Part shown: positions 49,983 through 59,094 of the stretch, piece by piece
How the letters are laid out: every line of letters begins with the position of its first letter
Numbering within the stretch: position 1 is the first letter of the stretch
Source: CAYRYU01 sp964428355
Lineage (GTDB): Bacteria; Muiribacteriota; Ozemobacteria; Ozemobacterales; Ozemobacteraceae
Length of the DNA stretch: 64,000 nt
NCBI GenBank assembly: GCA_964428355.1
Contig: CAYRYU010000003.1
Span: forward strand, 123,121 to 187,120
Direction: 5' to 3'
Program-made: the position numbers and the translations under genes
Notes under the pieces: model-generated
Seen by the model: only the letters and a program-made list of their open reading frames with translations
What the model was told of the DNA's origin: nothing
Database searches by the model: none

Positions 49983-51347
49983 ATGAAGCGAGTATTGAGT
50001 ATTACCACCATCCTCTTCCTGATCCTTTCCTACGGGCCCCTTTCCGCCCAAGAGGAAGAAATCGCCCCCTCTTCCCCCAAAGAATGGACGGTCGCGGTAT
50101 TCCTGAACGCGGACAACAACCTGGACCCCTTCGGAGTCGAAGACCAACAGGAAATGGCCAAGGTCGGTTCCAACGACTGGCTCAACCTTGTCACCCTCAT
50201 CGACCGTGAGAACGGCCCCGCCTGCTACAACTACATCGAGAAGGGCAATGTCAAGAAGGTCAAGGACATGGGCGAGCTCGACATGGGCGATTACAAATTG
50301 CTCGTGAACTTCATGAAGTATATCGTCGCCAACTACCCGGCGAAAAAATACGTCCTCACCATCTGGAACCATGGCTCGGGCTGGAAACACGCATCCAAGG
50401 GTATCGTCCGGGGGATCTCCTATGACGATTCATCCAACAACCACATCACCACCGGCCAGCTTGGAACAGCACTCAAAGAGATCAAGAAGGTCATCGGCCA
50501 CAACATCGACATCCTGAACTTCGACGCATGCCTCATGCAGATGGCCGAAGTCGCTTACGTCTGCCAGGGTTCCGTCGATTACATCGTCGCTTCCGAAGAA
50601 ACCGAGCCGGGAAAGGGAACCCCCTACGACGACGTTTTCTCCAAGCTCACCAAGAGTTCCACCCCCGTTTCCTTCTCGAAGGCTTGGGTAAAGGCGTTCG
50701 TCGGCTCCTACTCCGGTGGAAGCCAGGGGAACGAAGATTGCACCCAGTCCGCTCTGGATGTCGCCAAGGTCGCCGGCCTTGTCGATGCAATCAACGGCTT
50801 TGCCAAGGCCTCCATGGGCGGAAAGTTCGCCAAGGAGTTCAAATCGGCTCTCCAGAAGGTCCAGACCTATTCCTACCCCGAAAATTGCGATCTCATGCAT
50901 CTCGCCTCCCTCATCCTCGCCCAGGTCAATGACGAAGGCATGAAGACCGCCTGCCAGAAGGTCATCTCGGCCGGCCAGGCCCTGGTCATAGCCAACGGAA
51001 GCAGCGGAACCGCCATGAAGGACTCCAAGGGAATCGCGATCTACCTTCCCTCCGACTACTCCATGGAATCGCCCTACACCAACCTGGATTTCTGCAAAGG
51101 CACGATGTGGGACGAAATGATCACCGACCTCGGCAAGAAAACCCTGGCCGATAACATCGTAACCGACGTCGAAAACGGTGATCTCACCCGGCTCCGCGAT
51201 TTCATCTCCCGCGCCGCCGACTTCTCCCCCGAGGTCCGCAGCTTCGTGATCAGCGAGATCAATTTCCGCCTCCATTCCGAATCCGGGATCAACGAAAGCG
51301 TCAAGCAGGAAATCGCCGACCTCCTCAAGGGAATCACCATCCGGTAA
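49983..51347 (+). CDS. Exported clostripain-family (C11) cysteine peptidase, copy 1
   Basis: A 454-residue protein; the start is the ATG at 49983 after AAGGAG. The signal peptide is about 1-22 (ending LSA). Clostripain-family proteins cleave after basic residues using a His-Cys dyad. Here His130 lies in WNHGSGW and Cys183 in FDACLMQM, with a supporting AVFLNADNNLD start and the YIVASEETEPG segment. The protein has no C-terminal membrane anchor. A close paralogue follows at 51528. The unit has its own promoter and ends at a terminator (51358-51406), so the two copies are transcribed separately. Confidence 0.93.
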   Translation: MKRVLSITTILFLILSYGPLSAQEEEIAPSSPKEWTVAVFLNADNNLDPFGVEDQQEMAKVGSNDWLNLVTLIDRENGPACYNYIEKGNVKKVKDMGELDMGDYKLLVNFMKYIVANYPAKKYVLTIWNHGSGWKHASKGIVRGISYDDSSNNHITTGQLGTALKEIKKVIGHNIDILNFDACLMQMAEVAYVCQGSVDYIVASEETEPGKGTPYDDVFSKLTKSSTPVSFSKAWVKAFVGSYSGGSQGNEDCTQSALDVAKVAGLVDAINGFAKASMGGKFAKEFKSALQKVQTYSYPENCDLMHLASLILAQVNDEGMKTACQKVISAGQALVIANGSSGTAMKDSKGIAIYLPSDYSMESPYTNLDFCKGTMWDEMITDLGKKTLADNIVTDVENGDLTRLRDFISRAADFSPEVRSFVISEINFRLHSESGINESVKQEIADLLKGITIR

Positions 51348-51357
51348 ACGAACTCCT

Positions 51358-51406
51358 CCGGTCCGCGGTGAAACGAGTAAATTCGCTGCGGACCGGGTGC
51401 TTTTTT
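51358..51406 (+). terminator. Rho-independent terminator after copy 1
   Basis: A CCGGTCCGC/GCGGACCGG stem (51358-51366 with 51388-51396), extended by a weaker inner stem, is followed by GTGC and seven or more T (51401-51407). Confidence 0.85.
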
Positions 51407-51411
51407 TCCAC

Positions 51412-51440
51412 TTGACACTCCCGGGGTGGTACCGTATATT
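51412..51440 (+). promoter_or_regulatory. Near-consensus sigma70 promoter of copy 2
   Basis: TTGACA (51412-51417), a 17-base spacer and TATATT (51435-51440). It begins only a few bases after the U-run of the previous terminator. Confidence 0.85.
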
Positions 51441-51527
51441 GGTCGCCAGTATTGGGTTTTCAGTATCAAGTATCAAAGTATCCGGCAGCTCATGATAAGA
51501 ATCGAAAGTCCACAAGGAGAACGTAGC

Positions 51528-52877
51528 ATGAATCGAGTATTGAGCATTGTTGTTCTCTCCCTTTTCGTTTGTCTGGTTTCCTCCCCCCTCATGGCCCAAG
51601 AGGCCGCCAAGGAATGGACCTACTTCGTATTCCTGAATGCCGACAACAACCTGGACTCCTTCGGCGTTGAAGACCAGAAGGAAATGGCCAAGGTCGGCAG
51701 CAACGAGTGGCTCAACGTTGTCTCCCTCATCGACCGCGAAAACGGCCCCGCCTCCCTCAACTACATCGAAAAGGGCAATGTCAAGCTCGTCAAGGATATG
51801 GGCGAGCTCGACATGGGCGACTGGAAATTCCTTGTCCAGGCATTCAAGGACGTCGCCGCGGCCTATCCTGCGAAACACTACGCGCTGGTGATCTGGAACC
51901 ACGGTTCCGGTTGGAAGAACGGCGAAGACATCATCAAGGGAATCTCCTACGACGATTCCACGAACAACCATATCACCACCGAGCAGCTCGGCCTCGCGAT
52001 GGCCGAGATCAAGGGGTTCCTCGGCCGCAACCTCGACATTTTCTGCATGGACGCATGCCTCATGCAGATGATGGAAGTAGCCTACGCCGTCAAGGACAGC
52101 ACTGATTTCGTGGTCGCCTCCGAAGAGACCGAACCCGGTAAGGGATATCCCTATGACGGAATGCTCGGCGGGATGACGAAAGATCTTCCCGTGAAAGATA
52201 CTGCGGCAATGTTCGTCAAGACCTTCGCCGCCTCCTACAACGGCGGAACCCAGGGGAAGGGCAACACCACCCAGTCAGCGGTCGAGTGCGCGAAACTCGA
52301 TTCCCTCCGGGACGCCATCGACGGGTTCTGCAAGGCCGCCATGGCCGCCGACTACGGTGTCCAGTTCAAGGACGCCCTTGCCAAGGTCCAGAAGTTCTAC
52401 TATCGCACCAACGTCGACCTCGGCCATCTGAACGCCCTTCTCAAGACCGTCATCAAGGATGAAGCCTTCCAAACCGCTTCCCAGAAGCTCGAAGCCGCGT
52501 TCAACGATGTGGTCGCCTCCAACGGCATCACGGGAACCACGATGACCAATGCCAAGGGCCTCGCGATCTACTTCCCCGCCTCCTCCTACAGCTTCTCGGC
52601 GGATTACAACAACCTGGCCTTCGCGAAGGACTCCCTCTGGGAGGAAATGGTCCAGGACTTCTACAAGAAGACCACCACCCCGACGATCGTGTCCGATATC
52701 GAGAATGGCGACACCTCTTCTCTCCGCAGCTATGTCGCCACCGCCAACATGAACAACCGCGAAGTCAGCGCCGATGTCATCTCCCACCTGAACTTCCGCG
52801 CATTCTCCGAAGGCGGCCTCACTTCCTCCATCCAGGCCGAAGTCTCCACCCTCGTCAAGGAATTGAAGACCAAGTAA
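51528..52877 (+). CDS. Exported clostripain-family (C11) cysteine peptidase, copy 2
   Basis: A 449-residue protein; the start is the ATG at 51528 after AAGGAGA. The signal peptide is about 1-23 (ending LMA). The catalytic His125 (WNHGSGW) and Cys177 (MDACLMQM) are both present. It aligns with copy 1 over its whole length (same FLNADNNLDxFGVEDQ, DMGELDMGD and DYNNLAF/TNLDF-type blocks), a tandem duplication. It has a strong promoter before it and a strong terminator after it, which suggests high expression. Confidence 0.93.
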   Translation: MNRVLSIVVLSLFVCLVSSPLMAQEAAKEWTYFVFLNADNNLDSFGVEDQKEMAKVGSNEWLNVVSLIDRENGPASLNYIEKGNVKLVKDMGELDMGDWKFLVQAFKDVAAAYPAKHYALVIWNHGSGWKNGEDIIKGISYDDSTNNHITTEQLGLAMAEIKGFLGRNLDIFCMDACLMQMMEVAYAVKDSTDFVVASEETEPGKGYPYDGMLGGMTKDLPVKDTAAMFVKTFAASYNGGTQGKGNTTQSAVECAKLDSLRDAIDGFCKAAMAADYGVQFKDALAKVQKFYYRTNVDLGHLNALLKTVIKDEAFQTASQKLEAAFNDVVASNGITGTTMTNAKGLAIYFPASSYSFSADYNNLAFAKDSLWEEMVQDFYKKTTTPTIVSDIENGDTSSLRSYVATANMNNREVSADVISHLNFRAFSEGGLTSSIQAEVSTLVKELKTK

Positions 52878-52892
52878 ACCCCGGCACCTGTG

Positions 52893-52928
52893 ACGGCCAC
52901 GCTTCAGGGCGTGGCCGTTTTCTTTTTT
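52893..52928 (+). terminator. Strong Rho-independent terminator after copy 2
   Basis: A perfect 10-bp ACGGCCACGC/GCGTGGCCGT stem with a 6-base loop is followed by TTTCTTTTTT. Confidence 0.95.
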
Positions 52929-53170
52929 CCCCTTTTGTGACATTTTTCCAATTCGAACATGGCTTGGATGAAACAACCAGAGGAAATGCCGACACGGGGG
53001 CGGGGATCATGAACACCTCATGGATGCTTGATTCCACAAGTTTTCGAAAGAAAGACTATAGTATAATGGAGCCGGTCCCGAGTCGGTCGATTGAATCCGA
53101 ATAGGGAGGCCGTGAGTAACAGGTTCCAAACATCGATTCACGCCTGACATTCTTCCCATGGAATGAGGAG

Positions 53171-55522
53171 ATGAGCAGCATCGCGACCCACACATCGCAG
53201 AATTCCGACCAGAGGATCATCAACGACCTGGCGACCCCTTTCAGGTCCTTTCGCATACTTGCCCTGGAGCAGGCCATCGAGCACGGAAGATCCCGGGAAC
53301 TCCTTGCCGCGCTTCGGGAAAGGGACCTGTACGAGACCGACGAGGAGTGCAGGCAGCTCCTTTCCTATGCCTTTGAGGCCATCAAGGAACGGGTGGACCA
53401 GGACGGCGGGGATCCCCCCCCCCAACTTGCGGTTCCCATCTCAGGAGGGGAATTCGAAAGGAGTTTCGAGTCGGCTCCGGTGGTCAGGAAACTCACTCTC
53501 CTTGGAACCCTTGCCCCCGATCACGCCTCCCGGATTTCCGATTGGGGGTGGAGTCAGTTCGAGCTTGAAATCCGTCCCCCGGTCGCGGCAAGGCTGGTGA
53601 AGACTTTCGGCCAATGGTGGAAGCCCGATCAGCTTCAATCCCTCACCCGGGTGTTCCTGCGTGAAAGATGCCTCACCCTCCAGGTTGCGGTTCTGGAAAC
53701 CCTTGCCCGAAGAGCCCCCGACTCATTGAGGAACGACCTCCCCTCTCTCCTCGAGACTTCCGACCCCCGCCTGCGGTCGCTCGCGGTGCGGGCTCTCGCT
53801 TCCATCGCCCCCGATGAGGCCGCCCAACATCTCGAATTCCTGTTCTTCAGCGAAGACCGTTCTCTCAGGATGGCCGCGGTCAGGGACTGCGTGTTCCTCC
53901 CCTTTTCTTTCGTCAAGCCCATTCTCCTGAAGTTCCTTACAGCCGAGTCGGATCCCGACATGCTGAGGGTGGCCGGGCTCCTGCTGGAATCCAACCCAGA
54001 TCCGGAGGTCCCCTTCGCGCTGGCCGATATCATCTCCCGTTCGCCGGTCGAAAAAGGCCGGGCCATGAAGGAAATGTTCCAGAATATCTGCCGGACGATC
54101 TGCGAAGCTGGAATCCTCGAGGAGCCGTACGACCGATACACGAAAAGGCTGCAGGAATTCATCGATCGGAAGGTCCTTCACCGGAAGCTCCGCAGCTGCC
54201 TCGGAAACCTGGAAACCGGGGAGGAATACGATTTCGAAACCGCCCGCACCCTGGTTTCCTCGATGCGCAATGACCCCGGATCGCTGAGCGTCCTCAAGGA
54301 AGCGCTCCAATGGCGACTTTCCGACGGGGTCAAGGCCTGGCTCGAGAGCGTGATCGAGGGTTCGGAGAAGGGGGATAGGCCGCCCGAACCGCCGAAGGTT
54401 GTGAGTTTCACCGATCTCAATGAAAAGGACAAGGGGTTCTGGCTGGCGCGGCTTTTGCCGCCAGACCTGGATTCGGCAAAGCCGATTCTGGGTGGGATCA
54501 TCGGCGCAACCGGACAAGCTCCCGATCTTCTTCGGCTGGCCATAAAGGCCGCGACCCGTATCGGGGCAAAAGGCTTCTGGGACCCATGCTTCAAACTTTC
54601 CTCCGATGCCGATGAGCGACTGGCGGCGGAAGCCCTGGAATACCTGGATTTCGAGGATCACGATCGCCTTCTTTCCTTTCTGGGCCGGTATTTCAAACCG
54701 ACGAAACCCCGCGTCAGGACGCGGGCTTTGAAGATCCTGGGGAGATACGACCCCCTTCAGGCGGTTTCCACCCTCCTGAACGTTTTGAAAACGGCTGCCC
54801 CCCAGGACCGGCAGGATGCCTTCCGCACTTTCGCCCATTTCGATTTCTTCCTGATCCGGAACGAGTTGACACAGTTCCTTGGCACGGACGCGGGGCGGGA
54901 GTTTTTAGATGACGGTCTGGCGCTTTTCCAGTCGAATCCCGGGCGGGAGAACCTACAACTCCTTTTCGGGCTCGAGAAGAAGCTCGAGGGGGAACAGGCG
55001 GCGAAAGTCCGCAGGATCCGCGAGCAGAGCCTCTCTGAGATGCTGGAATGGAAACTGATATCCCCGGAACAGGCGAAGGGAATCGCTCAGGAACTCGAGG
55101 TCCTCTGGAAAAAGGATGAGGACAAAAGGCGTGTCCCCGCACCCAGGGTCGCACCTCCACCCCGACGTGTCATCCGGAGCGGCCCAGCAGACTTTTCGGA
55201 AAAGGGGAATCCCCGATTGTTTTTCGCCGTGGCCCTGGCGGGGATCATCGGATTCCTAGCGATCTTGTGGTGGGGGGGGGGACGGGAGACACCCTCCAAA
55301 CGTGTTCTTCCAGCCACCAATTTCGACGAATCGTTTGCACCTCCCGGGGCGGGCTTCCCTACCGAGTCGCTATCTCCGGTTTCCTCGGGATCCGCGATCG
55401 GACTTTCACTGGAGCCTCCCGCCAACCCGGCAGACCATATCGGAACCATTCCCTTCATCCTTAAAACCCGGATCTCGCAACCCCTTTCGCCAAGGTTCGA
55501 TCTTCCCCCCGGAACTCGCTGA
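53171..55522 (+). CDS. HEAT-repeat-like protein with C-terminal membrane segment
   Basis: A 783-residue protein without a signal peptide. Residues about 10-640 are built of helical pairs with HEAT-like phrases (DPRLRSLAVRALASIAPDEA, VRTRALKILGRYDPLQAV), forming a solenoid that usually binds protein partners. A hydrophobic helix (about 682-700, FAVALAGIIGFLAILWW) follows a basic/Pro stretch, and the last 80 residues are Pro-rich. The N-terminal solenoid would be cytoplasmic and the tail outside. A TATAAT at 53062-53067 lies upstream without a clear -35. No specific partner is known. Confidence 0.82.
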   Translation: MSSIATHTSQNSDQRIINDLATPFRSFRILALEQAIEHGRSRELLAALRERDLYETDEECRQLLSYAFEAIKERVDQDGGDPPPQLAVPISGGEFERSFESAPVVRKLTLLGTLAPDHASRISDWGWSQFELEIRPPVAARLVKTFGQWWKPDQLQSLTRVFLRERCLTLQVAVLETLARRAPDSLRNDLPSLLETSDPRLRSLAVRALASIAPDEAAQHLEFLFFSEDRSLRMAAVRDCVFLPFSFVKPILLKFLTAESDPDMLRVAGLLLESNPDPEVPFALADIISRSPVEKGRAMKEMFQNICRTICEAGILEEPYDRYTKRLQEFIDRKVLHRKLRSCLGNLETGEEYDFETARTLVSSMRNDPGSLSVLKEALQWRLSDGVKAWLESVIEGSEKGDRPPEPPKVVSFTDLNEKDKGFWLARLLPPDLDSAKPILGGIIGATGQAPDLLRLAIKAATRIGAKGFWDPCFKLSSDADERLAAEALEYLDFEDHDRLLSFLGRYFKPTKPRVRTRALKILGRYDPLQAVSTLLNVLKTAAPQDRQDAFRTFAHFDFFLIRNELTQFLGTDAGREFLDDGLALFQSNPGRENLQLLFGLEKKLEGEQAAKVRRIREQSLSEMLEWKLISPEQAKGIAQELEVLWKKDEDKRRVPAPRVAPPPRRVIRSGPADFSEKGNPRLFFAVALAGIIGFLAILWWGGGRETPSKRVLPATNFDESFAPPGAGFPTESLSPVSSGSAIGLSLEPPANPADHIGTIPFILKTRISQPLSPRFDLPPGTR

Positions 55523-55632
55523 GAACCCAATATCCGTTTCCGACCAGCCTGCGAAAACTGATTTGAACCGGGGATGGTTCTGATGAACCGTTTACGGATC
55601 TTGGTTTTCGGAATCGGATTCCCCCGCCACTC

Positions 55633-57186
55633 CTAACCTGGAGGGAGGTGGGGGAGGAGGTCTTCGCGGGTCAGGGGGATGTTGCCCATCCGTCCGATCT
55701 GGCAGGCGGCGGCCAGGGAACCCAGATACGCGCTCTTCCAGATGTCGTTTCCCATCGCCAGAGCCATGGATGTCAGGATCAGGAGCGAATCTCCGGCGCC
55801 AGCGACATCCTTGGGCGCGGGGTTGAAGGCCGGAAGCCTGTCGGTGACGTAAAACTCACCCACCTCTCCGAGGGAACCTTGAGTCTCCCCAGGGGTTTCG
55901 GCAGGTTCCCCCCACCCTGTCGGGGGGCCATCGGTCTGGGAGTAGATCAGGACGCCTTCCGCGCCCATCTTGAGAAGTATGTTCCGGGCATTGGCCTTCT
56001 TCAGGAGGGCATGGGCGAGAGTGACCAACCCGCCTTCAGAATCGAACAACGCGATCCGGGCTTCCCGCTCGGTTGGAGTCAGGAGATTCTGGTGCTGGAA
56101 GCGGGTCACGTTCCCCACCTGGGAGGATGACTGGCTGTCGGCGACCATCAGCACCGACCGCTTCTTTCCCGCCTCGATCAGGTTGTCGACGAGGGGCTGC
56201 GGAAGGCATCCGTAGTTGAAGTCGGAAAACACCATGAGCTTCACGGAGGAAAGGAGATCGTTCATGTCGCTGAAAAGCCGGTTTCTGAGCCCCGCATCGA
56301 TGGAATGCTGTCTCAGGTGGCTGACCCTGAGAAGGGATTTCTGCTCCGCCCGGAACCGCTGCTTCAGCGTCGTGGGACGGCTCTCGTCGACATATAGGTG
56401 CGGAACGACCCCGGCTTTTTCCAGGGCGGAACGGGTGAACGCGGCACTCTCGTCGTTCCCCACAACGGAAAAGAAATGGACCTTAGCCCCAAGACACCGG
56501 GCATGAGCGGCAACGATCGCGGCCCCCCCAATGAACTTCTCGCTGAGAATCGGCTGGACGACCAGCGTCGGGTCTTCCCGGGACATCCCGAGGGCTTCGC
56601 AGGTCACATATTCGTCGATGATGGTATCCCCCACGACGCAGAGGGAGAGGTCTTTCATGGAATCCAGAATCGATCTTAGGTGGGCGGGTTTGATCTGGTG
56701 TCTGGCCAGGAAATCACGGGGTTGCTGGAACGGGCTCGTGGTGAGGCGCTTCCACTCCTCCTGGATGAGATCGATCGAGGAAAACGAAGTCTCGCCGGAC
56801 CCGAAAACCAGCTTTCCTCCGTATTCCCCGACGGCCTTGGCCTCGGGATTCTCACGGTCCTCCCATTCCCTGCCCTTGATCACCGTCGCGGGCTTCAGTT
56901 CCCGGATGAAGTCGGGGACGGGGTCGGTAAGAAGGAAACAGTGATCCACCCAGCTTATCGATTTCACACCTTCGAGCCGGAGGGGCTCGGGAACGAAAGC
57001 GCCCGGGGCCCCCGTCGGAAGAACCGCAACCACCAGCAGATCGCCGCACTCCTTCGCGAACCTGAGCAGCCGGAGATGTCCGGGATGCAGGATGTTGAAA
57101 TTACCTGAAACGAAAGCGATCCGCCTCTTTCCTGCGAGATCGGAAACGGTCTTGATCGCGGCCACCGACTCGGCGCAAAGGTTCAT
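55633..57186 (-). CDS. Bifunctional nucleotidyltransferase / PfkB-family kinase (HldE-like, domains reversed)
   Basis: A 517-residue protein; the start is the ATG at 57186 (GGGGAG before it). Residues about 20-155 form a cytidylyltransferase-like domain with the HxGH motif (His34-Pro-Gly-His37 in LHPGHLRLLRFA). Residues about 185-515 form a ribokinase/PfkB domain (VVGDTIIDEYV, KFIGGAAIVAAHARCLGA, and the catalytic DVAGAGDSLL). HldE, which makes ADP-heptose for LPS core, has the same two activities but with the kinase first. Here the order is inverted, so an ADP-heptose-type or other NDP-sugar product is only an inference. It has a good promoter (57207-57235), divergent from three methyltransferase genes. 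Confidence 0.88.
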   Translation of the reverse strand: MNLCAESVAAIKTVSDLAGKRRIAFVSGNFNILHPGHLRLLRFAKECGDLLVVAVLPTGAPGAFVPEPLRLEGVKSISWVDHCFLLTDPVPDFIRELKPATVIKGREWEDRENPEAKAVGEYGGKLVFGSGETSFSSIDLIQEEWKRLTTSPFQQPRDFLARHQIKPAHLRSILDSMKDLSLCVVGDTIIDEYVTCEALGMSREDPTLVVQPILSEKFIGGAAIVAAHARCLGAKVHFFSVVGNDESAAFTRSALEKAGVVPHLYVDESRPTTLKQRFRAEQKSLLRVSHLRQHSIDAGLRNRLFSDMNDLLSSVKLMVFSDFNYGCLPQPLVDNLIEAGKKRSVLMVADSQSSSQVGNVTRFQHQNLLTPTEREARIALFDSEGGLVTLAHALLKKANARNILLKMGAEGVLIYSQTDGPPTGWGEPAETPGETQGSLGEVGEFYVTDRLPAFNPAPKDVAGAGDSLLILTSMALAMGNDIWKSAYLGSLAAACQIGRMGNIPLTREDLLPHLPPG

Positions 57187-57206
57187 TCTCGACTCCCCAC
57201 CCCGAA

Positions 57207-57235
57207 ATTCTACCCCACGCGACAACCTCTGCCAA
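57207..57235 (-). promoter_or_regulatory. Promoter of the HldE-like gene
   Basis: On the minus strand TTGGCA (57230-57235) and TAGAAT (57207-57212) are 17 bases apart, about 20 bases before the ATG. Confidence 0.7.
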
Positions 57236-57242
57236 CCCCGAT

Positions 57243-57271
57243 TTGCCATCCCGCCGAAAAATCGGTAGAAT
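57243..57271 (+). promoter_or_regulatory. Promoter of the methyltransferase operon
   Basis: TTGCCA (57243-57248) and TAGAAT (57266-57271) are 17 bases apart. It is arranged back to back with the promoter at 57207-57235, only 7 bases between their -35 boxes, so the two units may compete or be co-regulated. Confidence 0.7.
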
Positions 57272-57313
57272 TTCCGCATCTTCTGCACATTCGGAAGATT
57301 GGAGGGTCCATCA

Positions 57314-58465
57314 TTGGGAGCGAAAGAAAAAGACACGAAGCGGCCCTTTCTCGATTTCTACAAGGAAAACCGGATTTCCCCCGTCACCCAGGACATCTCG
57401 GATCTCGAACGGCATTTCGCGCGCCGGGGCGCCCTCTACCGCCACCTGGGCATCCCTCCGGGTTTCCTTTCGGGCAGAAGGATCATCGAGTTCGGAGTGG
57501 GAAGCGGCTACAACGCACTTTTCACGCTCAGCCTCGACCCGGCCGAGTACGTTCTGGTGGATGGGAACCCCACCGGACTCGAGCGGGCCCGCGAGCTGCT
57601 TTCCCCCCGGCCGAATTTCGGGAAGTGCAGGCTCGTCGAGGCCCTGATCGAGGATTTCCCCGTTGATACGTGCTTCGACGTCGTTCTCTGCGAAGCCGTC
57701 ATCCCCTTCCAGAACGATCCCTCCGGGTTCGCCCGCAAAGTGGGGGCATTCGCCCGCCCCGGGGGTCTCGTTGTTGTCACCTGCGTCGACCCGGTTTCCT
57801 GGGTGAGCGAGGCGTTGCGACGGGTCCTGGTCGACTTTCACCTCAGGCCCGGAATGACGGTCCAACAGATGGTCGACTGCCTTCTTCCGGTTTTCCGCGA
57901 CCACCTCGCTTCGCTGAAGGGAATGAGCCGTCCCCACTCCGACTGGATTCTCGACAACATGATCCATCCCATCAAGGGAAGGTTGTTCTCCGTTCAGGAC
58001 GCCATCGAAGCACTCGAGGATTCCTTCGACATCTACGGTTCCTCACCCCACTTCCTGACGGATTGGCGATGGTACAAGGAGATCGGCCGCGACACCGGCT
58101 TCAACGATCTGGCAATAAGGGAATACCGCAGGAACCTGCACAACTTCCTCGACCATCGCTTCGTTTTTCCTGCATTGGAAGAGGCCCGTGGCCAGGAGTT
58201 GTTGGAAAGGTGTCAACGGATCTGCTCCTCCGTGATGGAAACGGGCAGAGGTTTTTCGCCGGACACCGTCCGGAAGATCGCCGACGAGGTTTCAGAAGTG
58301 GCGAGAACGGTGGCACGGTTTTCCCCAGAAACCGCGGCTGCCCTGGAAGATTTCGTGAACGGGGTTTTCGGTTTTCTTTCCGAAGGGAAGGTTCCCCCGG
58401 TTCCCCGCTTCGCACCCCTTTTCGGCCGGGGTCAGTCTTACCTCAGCTTCATGCGCCGCCGATGA
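57314..58465 (+). CDS. Class I SAM methyltransferase with large C-terminal helical domain
   Basis: A 383-residue protein. I chose the TTG at 57314 because GGAGGG precedes it; a TTG at 57299 is also possible. The SAM motif I is IIEFGVGSGYNALFTL, with motif II VLVDGNP and a VLCEAVIPF motif after it. The methyltransferase core ends near residue 160. The remaining 220 residues are helical and unrecognised. It is the first of three consecutive methyltransferase genes and overlaps the next by 4 bases (ATGA). The substrate is unknown; adjacency to an HldE-like enzyme hints at a glycan or sugar nucleotide. Confidence 0.88.
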   Translation: MGAKEKDTKRPFLDFYKENRISPVTQDISDLERHFARRGALYRHLGIPPGFLSGRRIIEFGVGSGYNALFTLSLDPAEYVLVDGNPTGLERARELLSPRPNFGKCRLVEALIEDFPVDTCFDVVLCEAVIPFQNDPSGFARKVGAFARPGGLVVVTCVDPVSWVSEALRRVLVDFHLRPGMTVQQMVDCLLPVFRDHLASLKGMSRPHSDWILDNMIHPIKGRLFSVQDAIEALEDSFDIYGSSPHFLTDWRWYKEIGRDTGFNDLAIREYRRNLHNFLDHRFVFPALEEARGQELLERCQRICSSVMETGRGFSPDTVRKIADEVSEVARTVARFSPETAAALEDFVNGVFGFLSEGKVPPVPRFAPLFGRGQSYLSFMRRR

Positions 58466-59094
58466 AAAAGCCGACGAACTGCCTCGAACTGGGAAGACAC
58501 TGGTCCTTCAACCTTCACCAGGACCCGAAACGCCTGGGGTTCGTCCTCGCACGATACCGGTTTGCAGCCGACCTCGCGGCGAGGGGGCGACGGATCCTCG
58601 AGCTGGGTTGCAGCGAGGGGATCGGGGTCCCGATCCTTGCAGAGAAGTCCGCGGACTACACCGGGGTCGATTTCGACCGCGACGCCATCGGAACCGCCGA
58701 TTCCCACTTCTCTTCCGACCGGTGCCGCTTCGTGGCCGCGGATTTCCTCGGGAGGCGGTTCGGCAGCTTCGGAACGGTTCTGTCCCTGGACGTGATCGAG
58801 CACATCTCCCATGAGGATGAGCTTCGGTTCTGGCAGACCGTCCTCGACAACCTGGACGATGACGGAATCTGCATCGTGGGCACCCCCAACAGCACGTCCC
58901 AGGCCTTTGCCTCCGAAGCCAGCCGACTGGGGCACGTCAATATCTTCACCGAGGACCGCCTGAAGACGACGATGGAGATCTTCTTCCAGCATGTATTCAT
59001 TTTCTCGATGAATGACGAGATCGTACATTCCGGATTTCCCTCTATGGCCCATTATCTCCTGGCCCTGGCATGCGAAAAGAGAACCGGAAGATGA
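58462..59094 (+). CDS. Class I SAM methyltransferase
   Basis: A 210-residue protein with motif I RILELGCSEGIGVPILA, motif II TGVDFDRDAI, an FVAADF motif and LSLDVIEHISHEDE, the last typical of Methyltransf_11/23-type enzymes such as UbiG-like small-molecule or lipid methyltransferases. It overlaps its neighbours by 4 bases on both sides, so the three methyltransferases are tightly coupled. Confidence 0.92.
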   Translation: MKKPTNCLELGRHWSFNLHQDPKRLGFVLARYRFAADLAARGRRILELGCSEGIGVPILAEKSADYTGVDFDRDAIGTADSHFSSDRCRFVAADFLGRRFGSFGTVLSLDVIEHISHEDELRFWQTVLDNLDDDGICIVGTPNSTSQAFASEASRLGHVNIFTEDRLKTTMEIFFQHVFIFSMNDEIVHSGFPSMAHYLLALACEKRTGR

